Virus record (IMG/VR): IMGVR_UViG_3300049222_000252
Span: 1-58,995 of that record
Direction: 5' to 3' (one strand)
Origin: a virus
Length of the DNA: 58,995 bases
Each line of letters starts with the position of its first letter. Within the stretch, counting starts at the first letter, position 1. The translations under genes and the position numbers were made by a program. The notes beneath the pieces are model-generated. The model ran no database searches, was not told where the DNA came from, and saw nothing but the letters and a program-made list of their open reading frames with translations. Below, piece by piece: positions 1 to 12,100 of the stretch.

Positions 1-216
1 TTAGAAACTAAACCTACAGTTTCAAGATTAGATATATATTATGAAACATCTACAGCTGGTCTTGTATCAGATTTAAATTTAGCTGTTGTAGAAGAAACAG
101 GCGGCGCTACTGGTGTATTTAATTTTACTTATAACCATTCTGAAGCAGACGCGCCTGAAACAGTTATAGTAAATGAGTTTAGTTTTACAGATATACTAGA
201 TAACATAATAACACCT
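1..216. repeat. Terminal direct repeat, copy 1 (contig overlap)
   Basis: These 216 bases recur at the right end of the window with one difference: T at 89 against G at 58868. The most direct reading is a circular or circularly permuted genome assembled with a short overlap. The mismatch changes one codon of the tail gene running through it (GTA Val here, GGA Gly at the right end), so it is either a real population variant or a read error. Confidence 0.95.
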
Positions 217-1854
217 AGTTCACTTCCAACAATACTTTCTGTGTTTGATAATTCTGGTATAAATCGAAATAATCAATTTGAGTTAGTGCAAGGAAGCACT
301 TCCAATACTTATGATTTAAAAACCAAGGCTGGTCAATATTTTTATTATGGAAGCAACGCTTCTACGCTTGAATCTTACACATTTACTTTTTCAGTAACAG
401 TATCAGGAACTACAACAGAGATAGAAGCAACTGGTGCTTTATCTAATGCAAATCCAACAATTACAAACGATAATAGTTCTACTATAGTTGTACAGCAAGG
501 CGCTACAGATGTACTTTTAAATTTACAAGGTAAAAATGGTTCTAATGATGGCAATCCAGATTCAAATATATATACTCAAGATCTTACGTTTAGTATTGAT
601 CAAGATTTATCTGCGGGTACTGGTGAAAACTGCATTGTTGTTGATAATAACAAAGTACAAAATACAGATCCAAACGCTGCTGGTAATGGAGTTTTTACAC
701 TTCAAATTACAGATGCAGGAGGCGCAACAGCTACTAAAGTGTTTAATGTTACATTTGGTCAACCAACAGTAGGTACTAGGTTTTCTAATTTTAGTGAGTT
801 AAGTTTCATAGACGGAGATGGCGCTGCTGTGTTTTTTGTAGACACAACAACAGGCTTAGATAGTACAAATATAGTTCCAGGTGGTTCAGGTCAAGCTAAT
901 AGACAAGTAGGTTATTCAACGCCAAGTGGAAGAGTAAATTCAGATACAGATCTTTGTAACGTAGGCCCTAATGATGCTCAATATTTTATTCGCATGCCAG
1001 AAAATTCTGGAACAGGAAAACTTACTCAAGGTACTTTTTATGTTATATTTGATATAAATAATGATTTTAAAGAAACACAAACATATCCAGTTTCAAATGT
1101 TAATTGGCAAATAGGTATTGAGTACAGGTCTAGCGATACAGCCCCTTGGTCTGCTGCTTTAGATGTTAATAATACAAGCCTTACAATAGAGGAGATTAAG
1201 GCGACTTGGCGAAGAGGAAGTAATGATGCTACCGCTGAAAATTATATGTATAATTTTGTAAATTCATACAATGGTATGCGCGTAGAGAATCAATATACAA
1301 TTAGTGAATTAACAGCTTTTGGTGGTTACGTATTTGCTTTTAGCGAGCCTGGAGAGTACAGAATAACTTGCGGTAATTTAGCTAGTACGTTTGGAGCTTT
1401 TGGAACTCAAGATTCTTCAAATGGGCAAGGTCTCCGTTGTGATTTATCACAAGATAATAAATCAAATAGTAGATTGAATATAGGTGATTTTAATTATCCA
1501 CCTTCTTCAATAGCACCTGATTTTAACACAAATCCAAATGTATATAGGTATCAAGTTGCTTCAAATATTTCTTGTTATAGTACATTTTCTGTAACTTCAA
1601 CAAGTTACTATGCTGCTGAGCCTTTTGCTAAATATATTACAAAGTTGTATACAGATGTAAATCTTACGCAAGTAGCAACAAGCGTGACTGGCACTCAAAG
1701 ATTTAGACGTATGAAATTTATAAACACTAGTAATTATACTATATATAATCCTGAATATACGGTAAACGGAGCTTACGTAGCTAATTTTACAGACGGAGTT
1801 TTAAACGGTATACCATTCCAATGCACAAGCGAATCAATACCTCAACCTCAGTAA
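1..1854 (+). CDS. Large tail (nozzle-type) structural protein, C-terminal part; begins at 56140
   Basis: Frame 1 is open from the first base, so the GTG at 241 is not the start: this is the last 617 residues of the protein begun at 56140. The stretch is rich in Ser, Thr, Asn and Gly, with repeated beta-type segments such as QQGATDVLLNLQGKNGSNDG, as expected for an extended virion protein. No enzymatic motif is visible. The following gene starts 17 bases later and looks functionally linked. Confidence 0.85.
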   Translation, partial: LETKPTVSRLDIYYETSTAGLVSDLNLAVVEETGGATGVFNFTYNHSEADAPETVIVNEFSFTDILDNIITPSSLPTILSVFDNSGINRNNQFELVQGSTSNTYDLKTKAGQYFYYGSNASTLESYTFTFSVTVSGTTTEIEATGALSNANPTITNDNSSTIVVQQGATDVLLNLQGKNGSNDGNPDSNIYTQDLTFSIDQDLSAGTGENCIVVDNNKVQNTDPNAAGNGVFTLQITDAGGATATKVFNVTFGQPTVGTRFSNFSELSFIDGDGAAVFFVDTTTGLDSTNIVPGGSGQANRQVGYSTPSGRVNSDTDLCNVGPNDAQYFIRMPENSGTGKLTQGTFYVIFDINNDFKETQTYPVSNVNWQIGIEYRSSDTAPWSAALDVNNTSLTIEEIKATWRRGSNDATAENYMYNFVNSYNGMRVENQYTISELTAFGGYVFAFSEPGEYRITCGNLASTFGAFGTQDSSNGQGLRCDLSQDNKSNSRLNIGDFNYPPSSIAPDFNTNPNVYRYQVASNISCYSTFSVTSTSYYAAEPFAKYITKLYTDVNLTQVATSVTGTQRFRRMKFINTSNYTIYNPEYTVNGAYVANFTDGVLNGIPFQCTSESIPQPQ

Positions 1855-1871
1855 TAATTTAGTTAAAAAAA

Positions 1872-3287
1872 ATGGGAGCAATAGTAGAAGTAAAATATTT
1901 TAACTCTTTTTTATTAAAGAAAACACACACTGGAACACCAACGAGCGTTATACCACCAACGTGGGACGGTAGTACTGGTGTGCCAGCAGGCGTGTCAGGT
2001 GCATATCCTGTAACAGCTAGACCCGCGTCTCAAGATGCTCAAGACGCTAGTTGGTTTATTGAAGAAGCTCGTATACGCGGTGGTTTTAATAATACCAATG
2101 TTGATTACGGAGTTAGAGCTTATTTAGTAGATGAAGAGCCTAAAGGTAGTCAAAGAGAAAACGCGCTTATTTATTCTGGTATATTTAACTCTAGAACTGG
2201 AATTAATGACACAAATGTATTTAGCGTTGGTAAAGATATTACTAAATCAGTAGATCCAGCTAATGGTAGTATACAAAAATTACACGCTGAAGATACAAAC
2301 TTAATTGTTTTTCAAGAAAACAAAGTTAATAGAGCGCTTATAGATAAAGATGCTATATATTCAGCTGAAGGTGGAGGTACTGTAACGTCTACAAATCTTG
2401 TTATTGGACAAATAACGCCTTACGCTGGTAGCTTTGGTATTAGTAAAAACCCAGAAAGCTTTGCTGTATACGGATATAGAAAATATTTTACAGATAAAAA
2501 CAGAAACGCTGTAATGCGTTTATCCCAAGACGGTCTTACTGAAATATCTAACTACGGTATGATAGATTATTTTAGAGACGAACTTAGCAATATTGATACG
2601 CCTACTGTTAAAGGTAAAGCTATAGGTGCTTGGGATATATACACAAAGCAATATGTTGTTAGTTTACAAGGTAGCAATGTTACAAATACATATCAAACAT
2701 TGTCTTATGATGAAAGCGTAAGAGGTTGGACAAGTAGGTTTACTTACGAACCAGAACAAGCATTTAGCGTAAAATCTAAATATTATAGCGTTAAAAATGG
2801 TAAGTTGTATGAGCATAATTATAGTACTAATCAAAATAATGATAGATCTATATTTTACGATATATACTCTGATTCAAGTATTACATTTGTTTTTAACCCA
2901 AATGTTAGCTTGTCTAAGAATTTTAAAACAGTTAATTACGAAGGATCTACTGGTTGGGAAGTATCGTCGTTTAATGCTAATAGAGAATTTGATATAGTTG
3001 ATACTTCTAACTTAGTTTATAGCTATGATGAAGGCGCTTACACTCAAAACGGTATACAATACTATGCTGGTTTTTATAACAAAGAAGGTAAATACAAAGC
3101 TAACCTTGTAAATAGCAGCGCAGCTACAAGTAAAGAAGTTATATTTGGCCCAAACATTTCAGGTGTAAAAGGTTACTATGCAACTGTAACTATAACAACA
3201 GATAGTAGTACACAAGTAACAAATGCTGGTGGTAAAACCCGTGAGCTTTTTGCTGTGTCATCTGAGTACGTAGAATCAGCTTATTAA
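1872..3287 (+). CDS. Tail structural protein (stabilization/nozzle-associated)
   Basis: A 471-residue protein, without signal peptide or membrane segment, directly behind the large tail protein. It contains the segment KLHAEDTNLIVFQENKVNRA and a long run of beta-type sequence (SFGISKNPESFAVYGYRKYF, then MRLSQDGLTEISNYG), which resembles the distal part of tail nozzle or stabilization proteins of Bacteroidetes podoviruses. In some relatives this region may be fused to the preceding protein, so the pair could be a split nozzle. That is inference from gene order and sequence style. ATG 1872 follows an A-rich leader. Confidence 0.65.
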   Translation: MGAIVEVKYFNSFLLKKTHTGTPTSVIPPTWDGSTGVPAGVSGAYPVTARPASQDAQDASWFIEEARIRGGFNNTNVDYGVRAYLVDEEPKGSQRENALIYSGIFNSRTGINDTNVFSVGKDITKSVDPANGSIQKLHAEDTNLIVFQENKVNRALIDKDAIYSAEGGGTVTSTNLVIGQITPYAGSFGISKNPESFAVYGYRKYFTDKNRNAVMRLSQDGLTEISNYGMIDYFRDELSNIDTPTVKGKAIGAWDIYTKQYVVSLQGSNVTNTYQTLSYDESVRGWTSRFTYEPEQAFSVKSKYYSVKNGKLYEHNYSTNQNNDRSIFYDIYSDSSITFVFNPNVSLSKNFKTVNYEGSTGWEVSSFNANREFDIVDTSNLVYSYDEGAYTQNGIQYYAGFYNKEGKYKANLVNSSAATSKEVIFGPNISGVKGYYATVTITTDSSTQVTNAGGKTRELFAVSSEYVESAY

Positions 3288-3293
3288 AATTAA

Positions 3294-3704
3294 ATGGAAT
3301 TAAATATACGCCGTCTTCAAGAAGAAGACTGGGAGACGTTATGCTCTTGGTGGGATGCTTGGCCTGAATGGGTCAACCCGCCTAAAGACTTTTTACCTGA
3401 CAACGGCACTGGTGGCCTTATGGTTTACAAACATAATACACCGATTGTTGCGGGGTTTATATATTATACTAACTCTAAAGGAGCTTTGTTAGAGTATATA
3501 GTTTCTAATCCAAACTATAGAGAAGCTGATAGAAAACAAGCTGTAGAACTTTTAATAAACGCAGTTGAAGAAGTTTGTAAAGCAAACGGAGTTAAATATA
3601 TATTTAGTATAGGTAGAACAAAACCTTTGATAGAAACACATCGTAAATTAGGGTGGGGTATTGATGATAAACCATCTAATGAAATAATTAAAGTAATAAA
3701 TTAA
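3294..3704 (+). CDS. GNAT-fold acetyltransferase-like protein
   Basis: This 136-residue protein has the layout of a GNAT domain: an N-terminal IRRLQEEDWETLCSWW helix region, a central strand pair (AGFIYYTNSKGALLEYIVSN), the helix ADRKQAVELLINAVEEVCKA, and a final VKYIFSIGRTKPLIETHRKL segment with the His-Arg-Lys-Leu-Gly-Trp ending common in this fold. The usual acetyl-CoA loop (Q/RxxGxG/A) is not obvious, so activity is uncertain. Phages often carry such proteins among tail genes, where the substrate is unknown. It sits between tail proteins and internal virion proteins. Confidence 0.65.
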   Translation: MELNIRRLQEEDWETLCSWWDAWPEWVNPPKDFLPDNGTGGLMVYKHNTPIVAGFIYYTNSKGALLEYIVSNPNYREADRKQAVELLINAVEEVCKANGVKYIFSIGRTKPLIETHRKLGWGIDDKPSNEIIKVIN

Positions 3705-3705
3705 T

Positions 3706-4440
3706 ATGGCAGCAATAACAACAGCGTTAGCAATAGGAGCGGGAGTATCAGCTATAGGCGGTGCGGTAGCTTCTAACCAAGCAAAACAAGCCGCTAAAGG
3801 AGCGAGAGGTGATAAAGCTAGAGCTGAAGCTAAAATAGAATCTTTAAGAAAATCTAGAAAGCAGGTTATAAACCCTTACGAAACAACAACTGATTTAAGT
3901 GAGTTAGCTCGAGATTTATCAGGTAATTTAACTAATCCATTTCAACAACTTGGCATAGCCACTCAAGCAGCTGAGATACAAATGGAACAAGCTGATATTG
4001 CGCTTGCAAATACGCTTGACACGCTTAGAGCTACAGGCGCTTCTGCTGGTGGCGCAACTGCTCTTGCTCAAGCTGCGCTTCAAAGTAAAAAAGGTATAGC
4101 TGCTAGTATTGAAGCTCAAGAAGTTCAAAATGAAAAACTAAGAGCGCAAGGTGAGGCTAATCTTCAGTCTCAAAAAATAGCAGAACAACAGAGACTTCAA
4201 TCAATTGCCATATCAGAAGGGCAAAGAGTTCAAGCTGCTGAAGCTGCTGGTAAACAATTTCAGTTCCAAACAGAAGAAAACAGAATTAATGCTGATCTTG
4301 ACAGAGCGTCAGGGCAAGAAAGACAAGCCGCTGCTAATCAAGCGTCTGCTAATCAAGCCAGAGCAAGTGCTATATCAGGTGGTTTCGGTGGCGTAACATC
4401 TATGATAGGCGCTGCCGCGGGTGGGGGTGCCTTTGGGTAA
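3706..4440 (+). CDS. Ala/Gln-rich internal virion-type protein, possible frameshifted C-terminus
   Basis: A 244-residue protein that begins with a hydrophobic Ala/Gly stretch (TTALAIGAGVSAIGGAVA), followed by long Ala/Gln/Glu-rich helices likely to form coiled coils. This composition and its place just before two long virion proteins match internal (ejected) proteins of podoviruses, such as the T7 gp14 type. The stop at 4438-4440 follows TTT GGG. The +1 frame is open from there to 4511 and reads like a natural end (GNTAARSQV then STLTPQGYSF), so a +1 shift or a one-base assembly error may hide the true C-terminus. Confidence 0.6.
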   Translation: MAAITTALAIGAGVSAIGGAVASNQAKQAAKGARGDKARAEAKIESLRKSRKQVINPYETTTDLSELARDLSGNLTNPFQQLGIATQAAEIQMEQADIALANTLDTLRATGASAGGATALAQAALQSKKGIAASIEAQEVQNEKLRAQGEANLQSQKIAEQQRLQSIAISEGQRVQAAEAAGKQFQFQTEENRINADLDRASGQERQAAANQASANQARASAISGGFGGVTSMIGAAAGGGAFG

Positions 4441-4513
4441 CACTGCTGCAAGATCTCAAGTAAGTACAGTTAGTACTTTAACACCTCAAGGTTATAGTTT
4501 TTAAAAAATAAAA

Positions 4514-6163
4514 ATGAGTTATAGAAATCCACAAATAATCGTTGACCGCTCAGCAGAAATATACGCTAAGATGGCTACAGCTGGTAGTGATGCTTTTAAT
4601 CAGTATATGAAGTATAGATCTGTAGCTGCTGAAAACGCTAGAAAGCAAGACGAGAGAATATTAAGCGTGCTTAATAAGGCTGAAGAAAGTGCTCAATCTA
4701 GGATAGACAAAGGTATTGAAGAATCTAAAATTACAGATCCTAGTCTAATAGAGCAGACGCAAGGGCTTTTAGGTAAGTATCTAGATGAAGGCAATATTGG
4801 TTTTTTAGAAGGTATGCCAAGTGTGCTTGATATGCAAGTTGCTGTAGAAATAGGTTCTGTTAAAGGTGAAACTCGTCGAGAATATAAAAAAGCAATACAG
4901 CGATACAAAGCTTTTGAAAACAAGACTATAGACACAGCTGGCGCCTACCAAGTACAGCTTGAAGAAGGTAAAAACATAAACTCTTCTACAATACAAGAGG
5001 GTTACACTATAGCAGGTGTTGGTTCTGAAAAGTTTGTAAATCTATCCAGCTATTTAACACTTAACAACCAAGAAGCTGACGGTGTTAATATCACTAGAAA
5101 AGTAGACGATGATGGCAGTATTGTTATAAACGGAACAATAGATACTAACGGTGAAGGTTATAAAAGATACGTAGAGAGTGGACTTATAGATCCTGAAGAC
5201 GGTATATTAACCTATAACGATGAAAATAATACAGCTTCGTTTACATGGAAAAGCTTATCTTCTAACCCAGCTAAAGAACTTATTTTAAAAAGATTAAAAG
5301 GTTTTGATGCTCAAGAAGCTTCTATAAATGCAGGTCTTGAAAATGAAAAAGGAGATTTAAGCAAAAGATTATATACAGGTGAAAGATCTTCAAGAGTTGA
5401 AAGATTTAAAGACGATCCAAGTAGAGAGCAAGATGTAACTAAGCTGTATATAGATCCTAGTGTTATTGAGAAAAATGTAACATTCAGAGGAGATGCTCAA
5501 GCTTTTGCAGAGCAGGTTAGAGTATCACCAGCATATCAAAGAGATGATTATATTTTAAGAACGCATGGTAAAGAAATTTTAGAAGAGTTTAAAAACGCAG
5601 ACTTTGCCAAGCAAGATGATATCATATACAGAGAGTTAATGCTAAGGAACTTAGAGAGACTAACAGGTGTTGGCGAAGGAAGTGGTCTTATAAAAAAAGA
5701 AGGTGATAAGTATTATATAGAAGAATACGGAACTCCTAGAAACGTTACTAAAGAAACTAAAGAAAAGCCTACTGTAGCAGAAAGGAAACAACAAGAAGCT
5801 GATAAAAAATTTGAAGCGTTAGAACCTAAAATAGACGAAATAGATATTAACGTAATGGATGTGCCAGGTGCTGTACCTTCTACAGATATAGTAGATCTTA
5901 GAGAAAAAGTAATAGATTTAGGTTTCGCACCGTTTTCTGAAGAAGAGTTTTCAGGTAAAGATGAGTTTAGTATTAAATCAAAAATGCAATCAGGCAAGAT
6001 GATTATACGAGCTGATGATTCAAAAGAAGTTATAGCTGGTAAGTTAAAAGCTGCATACACAGGTGATCCTAAATACTTAGTAACTGAACAACCAGTACCT
6101 ACACCAGGATTATTTGAAGTTCCTGCTGGACCAGAAGATTTTAGTATCTATAAAGTAAACTAA
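4514..6163 (+). CDS. Internal virion protein (unknown)
   Basis: A 549-residue hydrophilic, largely helical protein beginning MSYRNPQIIVDRSAEIYAKM. The N-terminal third is coiled-coil-like (ENARKQDERILSVLNKAEES), the middle has beta segments (GSIVINGTIDTNGEGYKRYV), and the C-terminal third is charged and low in complexity. No catalytic motif is recognised. Its place between the Ala-rich protein and the giant virion protein is that of the second internal or ejection protein of short-tailed phages. The function is inferred from position only. Confidence 0.55.
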   Translation: MSYRNPQIIVDRSAEIYAKMATAGSDAFNQYMKYRSVAAENARKQDERILSVLNKAEESAQSRIDKGIEESKITDPSLIEQTQGLLGKYLDEGNIGFLEGMPSVLDMQVAVEIGSVKGETRREYKKAIQRYKAFENKTIDTAGAYQVQLEEGKNINSSTIQEGYTIAGVGSEKFVNLSSYLTLNNQEADGVNITRKVDDDGSIVINGTIDTNGEGYKRYVESGLIDPEDGILTYNDENNTASFTWKSLSSNPAKELILKRLKGFDAQEASINAGLENEKGDLSKRLYTGERSSRVERFKDDPSREQDVTKLYIDPSVIEKNVTFRGDAQAFAEQVRVSPAYQRDDYILRTHGKEILEEFKNADFAKQDDIIYRELMLRNLERLTGVGEGSGLIKKEGDKYYIEEYGTPRNVTKETKEKPTVAERKQQEADKKFEALEPKIDEIDINVMDVPGAVPSTDIVDLREKVIDLGFAPFSEEEFSGKDEFSIKSKMQSGKMIIRADDSKEVIAGKLKAAYTGDPKYLVTEQPVPTPGLFEVPAGPEDFSIYKVN

Positions 6164-6178
6164 TAATAAAATATAATT

Positions 6179-9100
6179 ATGGCTAAATATAAGATTGGTA
6201 CGGATCTATATGATTTACCTGAAGAAAAAATAGAATCTTTTCTGTCTACATACCCTGACGCTGTAGAAGTTACAGACGAAATACAAGAACCTGTAACTGA
6301 GGGAAAGACAGACGATGTTGCAACAGTGGGTGCAGATGTAACATCGGAACCGGACACAGCATCCGAGACGCAAGGAACTCCAGAAATTACGGGATTCAAG
6401 TCGGCAGATACTTCTTTGGGTTCTCGATTTATAGATAGTGGTATAGAACTAGAAGGTTTTCAATTTGCTGATGGTATAGGTTTAGCTGGTGTTCAACTCC
6501 CTGAAGTTGTAGTCACTGCTAATCAATATAAAAATTTAGAACAGCAAATACAAAATGAAGGCGCAAAAAATATTACTGAACAACAAGAAGCTAGACAACA
6601 ACTTTTAGAAGAGCAAGTAGCTGAACTACCTAAAGCAGAACCTAGCGATACACCATTTACAAAACTTGTAAATTATTTATCTAAAAAAGGTAAAGAAGAT
6701 GTTGAAGAAACTGAAGATATAATAGCTGCTCAAAGTATTTATGGTAGCACTGTTAATTCATTAGTACAACTAAGCGGTGTTGATGATAGGGCGGATTATC
6801 TTTTAGCATCATTAATACAGCAAATACCTGATGATGTTTTTTTAAATGTATTAGGTGAAAACGCTGGTAAGAAAGCTATAAAATCTACCCAAGAAAACTT
6901 TTCAAGAGTAAATAAGCAAATTGATAATTTAAACAATTTAAACCTTCCAACTTTAGGATTTACTGACGTAGGACAAAAAGAAGGTTTTGATAAAGTAACC
7001 ACTGGTTTAGCTGCTACGTTTAATGGTTTAACAGCTTTTGGTACATCAGCGGTAACATCGCTAGCCACAGGCGGAGCTGGTTTAGCTAGCGATATGTTAT
7101 CTATGTCTATTAAAGATTTTAACGATACAAAAGCCGAGTCGTTAGGTATTACTGCAGAAGAATTATTTGCGTCTGGTCAAGGCGAGATATTAACGCCTTC
7201 AGCTATAGGTGCTGTTGGATATTCTTTAGAAAGATTTGGTATCAAAGGTGTTACTAAGTACATAAACAAAATGGGTAACAAGGCTTCTAAAAGTCTTTTT
7301 GCTTTTTTAAATACTGGTAATAGAGAAGGTTCAACTGAATGGGCTCAGTCAGGCTTAGAAGAGTTTAACAAAGCTATAGCTTCTGGGGTTTCAACAGACG
7401 AAGCAGCTAAAAAAGCTTGGAACTATATGACTTCTTCTGATGGTCTTGAAAATTACCTACAAGGATTTGCTGGTGGTTCAGGTTCTGGTGTTTTAGGTAG
7501 AGCAGCAAAGAATATAAGAAACAAAAATGAAAACGAAGCTTTATCTGAATCAATAAATAGATTAAACGAACTTGAAAATAGTAAGTATAGAAAAAATTTA
7601 AGCGCTGAAGATTTAAGCGTTATAAACACTGCTCAAGATGAAATAAGATTTAACTTAAGAGACATCGTTAATAAAAGCAACGAGCTTGTTGGTACTCTTA
7701 CTGATAAACAAATAGCAGATTTAAACGCTAACACAGATTTCATAACATCTAGTAGTGATCGTATAAACGAAATACAAAATTCTGAAGCTTATACAGATCA
7801 AGAAAAACAAGTATTAATAGATGCTGTTGATAAGCAAAGGGAAGCTGCTTCACAAAATATATATAATATAAGAAGTGAAGCTGATAAACTTCAAGCACAG
7901 ATTGAAACTGTAAAAGGTATAAGCGGTCTTGTTAAAGGTTTAAAAGTAGAAGAATCAGACACGGCTGCTGATGCTGAGAAATTTGCTGAAGATAACAATT
8001 TAGATATTAAATCATCTACATCTCAAGGGTATATACTTCAAAACCCTGAAACAGGCGAGCAAACAATTGTTATAAACAAAGAAACAGCATTAGATGAACA
8101 AGCTGTTAATGTTGCTGCTCACGAATTTTTACACGCTGTGTTATTTAATACTGTAAAAGACAGTCCACAAACTGCTATTAATTTAGGCAATGCTTTATTA
8201 TCTGAATTAAACAAAATAGATACAGCGCAGCTTAAAGATAGTAACTTCAAAAAACGCATGGAGCAATACAATGACGAATCGCGTGAAGTTAAAATGGAAG
8301 AAGCTCTTACTCTTTTTTCAGATGCTATAGCTACAGGTGATATTAAGTTTAATGAAAATGTATTTACTAAATTAGGTGATAGAGTTAGAAGAGTTACACG
8401 AAAATTTGGTGTTAATATTAAATTTAATACTGGCCGTGATGTATACAACTTCATAAAAGACTACAACAAAAGCATTGAAAAAGGTGATCTTAGTTTAGCT
8501 CAAGTACAAGCGGCTGCTAAAGGTGTTGAGGGTGAATTAGTAGCTCCAACAGAGCAACAAGCCGATGAATTAATAGTTAAAGAAGCTAAATCAGATGAAG
8601 CTTCGCAGCGTGTTCAAGAAATATACGAGCAGCAAGGCGAAGCAGGTACTTTCGACATTATAGAGCAGTTCAAACCTATTACAAGTAAACTTGTAGAGCG
8701 TAGAAAAGAAGCTCCTGGTTTTAACAGAGAAGATCTTACTTCTGAAATAGAAATAGGTAAGCGTGGTATTATAGATCTTATTAAAGAATATAAGCCAGAA
8801 TCAGGTGTGCCACTAGCGGCTTATATAAATAAGTTTTTACCAGCTCGAGCAATTGAAGCATCGAAAAGAGTTCTTGGTGAAGAGTTTACAGAAGACGTTA
8901 CTGAAGCAAGAGGTGTTGCGGCTGAAGAGGTTGTAACTGAAACCGCTATTAAACCAGAGGCAAAAGCTATTGATCCGTTTAGGATTATGCCTAATGTAAG
9001 AGAAGCCGCGGTAACAGAAGTACAAAAAAGCATTGCAGATAAAGACGTAGACGTTACAGAGGTTACATATAAGGAACTTAAAGACGTTGCGCCATACCAA

Positions 9101-12100
9101 ACAGTGGCAGACTTTTTTAACATACCTGTAAGTAGAATAAAAAATCCTAAAGATAATTTGCGTAAGTCAGATGACGTAGCAAATATACAGCGTTGGATAT
9201 TAAAAAACGAACCTACATTAAAGAATTTATTTACTGAAGCTAACAGAGATGTTATTGAAATAACTGAAGGCAATAGAGTTATACGTCAAGGTGGTGAACC
9301 AACTGCTATACCTAGAAACTTACTTAATAAGTTTTACACTAAAGGTGATCGTGTTGGTAATAACTTTCAATGGAAACTTAAACCTTACGATCGTACAACT
9401 TTCTTAGAAGCTGTAGGTATTAAAGACGGCAAGGTTGATCCTAACTTCACGCCACGCGCTGCTGAAGCTCAGACTATTAAAGGTATACTAGATATGTATA
9501 CTAGAAACTTAGGTAATGTAGCTGCGAGAGATATTATAGAAGGTCGTGAAGATATTGCACCGGCTGAAAAAGCTAGAGCAAAAGCTGAGGTTGCTAAGGG
9601 TAAACCACGTATTATGCTTAGTAAAGCTGCTAAGCAAGCTGCTGTAGACGAGATAAATCAGTTTATAGAAAAACAAGAATTTGTAAAAACTGAAGATGAA
9701 CTTGCTGCGGAAAATAAAGTTTGGAAATTTATAGCTAAGCAATTAGGAGTAAAACCTATTAGTTCTAAAAACCCAGATGATGTTGTAGAGTTTCAACAGT
9801 GGGTTAAAGATGTTCTTGCTCCTAGAATAGATAAATCTTTTTTTACAACTGGAACATTTGCAAACGCAGGTACTAGCGCTGCTAAAAGAAACTTTTATTT
9901 TACATCAGCGCAAGAATTAAATGATCTACTTGAAGGCGTACAGTTTGGACCTGAATCTAAAAACATACAGCAAGCTGTAAATAGAAAAACATATGTTACT
10001 GGTGGCGCTGAAGGTGTTGTTAGTAAAAAGTTTGTAAAAGAATTTAACAGTTCTGAGTTTAAAAAAGAACAACAAGAAAAACTTGACGGTTTAAAAGAAG
10101 TGTTTACGGTGTTTCAAGAATTAATGCAAGAAGATTCTAACAACACTAAATTTGTAATAGCTTTATTAACAAGCACTAGTCAAGGTATGGGGCATTTTGT
10201 TAGAACATCTGCACCTGTAAAGTTTTATTCTAAAAACATAGAAGGCGGTATAGTTGAAGAGCACACTATGCCAGCTAGTTTAGTAGCTAAATATTTATTT
10301 GGTCAAGCCGTGAACGGTACTATTGATCAAGGTTTCAAGCCTATAGAAAATAATTATTTTCAAGGAGCTTTAGGTAAAAATGATGATAAAAAGTTAAAAG
10401 GTAAAAAACCAGATGGTAAACCTTTTAACTACACATCAATGACTCCAGAGGGTTGGACGCTTAACGATAATATATGGGCTAGATATTTTAATGTAAATGT
10501 AGCTACAAATAATTTTGGTATAGATCCTAACAATATAGTTTTGTCTACGGGTAAAACTGTTTTTGAAACTTACGGTGTTAATAATTCTGGTGGTTTAGTA
10601 AGTAATAATTTTAACACTGAACAACAAAAAGCTGCTCAAATAAATAACAATAAAGTTCCTAAAAACTTTAGAGTTATGGCTAGTAAGTCTATGCCTAATA
10701 CACTAGATAAAATGTCTAATTTAGACGCACAAGCTGTGGAAGCTAATAAAGAATATTTTGATAGTGCTGATCTTGATAAAGGATTTAACGACTTACTAGA
10801 ACAAACAACTGGTATTGCATCGGAAAAAAGATACAAGCGTGTTAAAGCAGAAGTGGCAGGAGCTGCGCGTGGTAGAGCTTTAAGAGGTATACCTTATTCA
10901 GCGCAAGATCTTGTAGGTTTATTATATGAAACTCTTGGTAAAGGAAAACTAGGTGATGCGCAAATGGCATGGTGGACAGAAAACTTAATTAAACCTTATT
11001 CAAAAGCCATGAACGAAATCGATGCATCTAGAATTTCTATGATGCAAGATTATAGAGCTTTAAAGAAACAATTAAAAGTTGTTCCAAAAGATCTTCGTAA
11101 AAAAATACCAGGCGAGCCTTTTACTAGAGAGCAAGCTGTACGTGTTTATATATGGAACACGCAAGGTATGAAAGTTCCTGGCATTAGTGAAGCAGACTTA
11201 AAGGAGTTAACTAATTTTGTAAATAAAAACGAAGACTTAAAAACATTTGCAAATCAGCTTATATACATACAAAAAGGTGATCAATACGCTGCGCCAAAAG
11301 AAGGTTGGCCAGCTGGTAGTATAACAACTGATTTACTTGAAAATATAAACACAGTTAAGCGTGCTAAGTATTTAGAACAGTGGAAAGCTAATAAAGATAT
11401 TATATTTTCAGAAGAAAACTTAAACAAGCTTGAAGCTGCATATGGTAAAAAGTATCGTAAAGCTTTAGAAAATATGCTCGGTCGTATGGAAAGCGGTCGT
11501 AACAGAAACTTTTCAGATGATACTTTAACAGCTAGGTTTACAGACTGGTTGCAAGGTAGTATTGGTACTATAATGTTCTTTAACACTAGATCATCTTTAC
11601 TACAGACGTTATCTTCTATAAACTTTATAAACTTTACAGACAACAACCCGCTTGCCGCTGCTAAAGCTTTTGCAAACCAGAAACAATATTGGTCTGACTT
11701 TATGACGCTAATAAACTCTGACTTCCTTAAGGCTAGAAGATCAGGCTTACGTATGAACGTAAACGAAGCTGACATTGCTGACATGGCTAAGAAAGGTGGA
11801 CCCAAAGCTGTTATTGGTAAATTGCTACAGCTTGGTTTTGCACCAACACAAATAGCAGATAGTTTTGCTATTGCATCTGGTGGCGCTACTTTCTATCGCA
11901 ACAGAGTTAATACATACCAAAAACAAGGTATGTCAAAAGCTAAAGCTGAAGAAAAGGCATTTACAGACTTTAGAGAAAACGCTGAAGAGTCTCAGCAGTC
12001 AGCAAGGCCTGATAGAATATCTATGCAGCAAGCCGGTGGTTTAGGACGTCTTATATTAGCTTTCCAAAATACACCAGCTCAGTATGCTAGACTTATAGAT

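Noticed and set aside
241-1854. A free-standing 537-residue gene beginning with GTG at 241.
   Set aside because: The frame is open to base 1 and continues from 56140 on the circle; it is the C-terminal part of a larger tail protein.
11281-11805. A 174-residue antisense frame in the giant virion protein gene.
   Set aside because: It lies wholly antisense to a conserved region and shows no known motif; long antisense frames are expected from the codon bias here.
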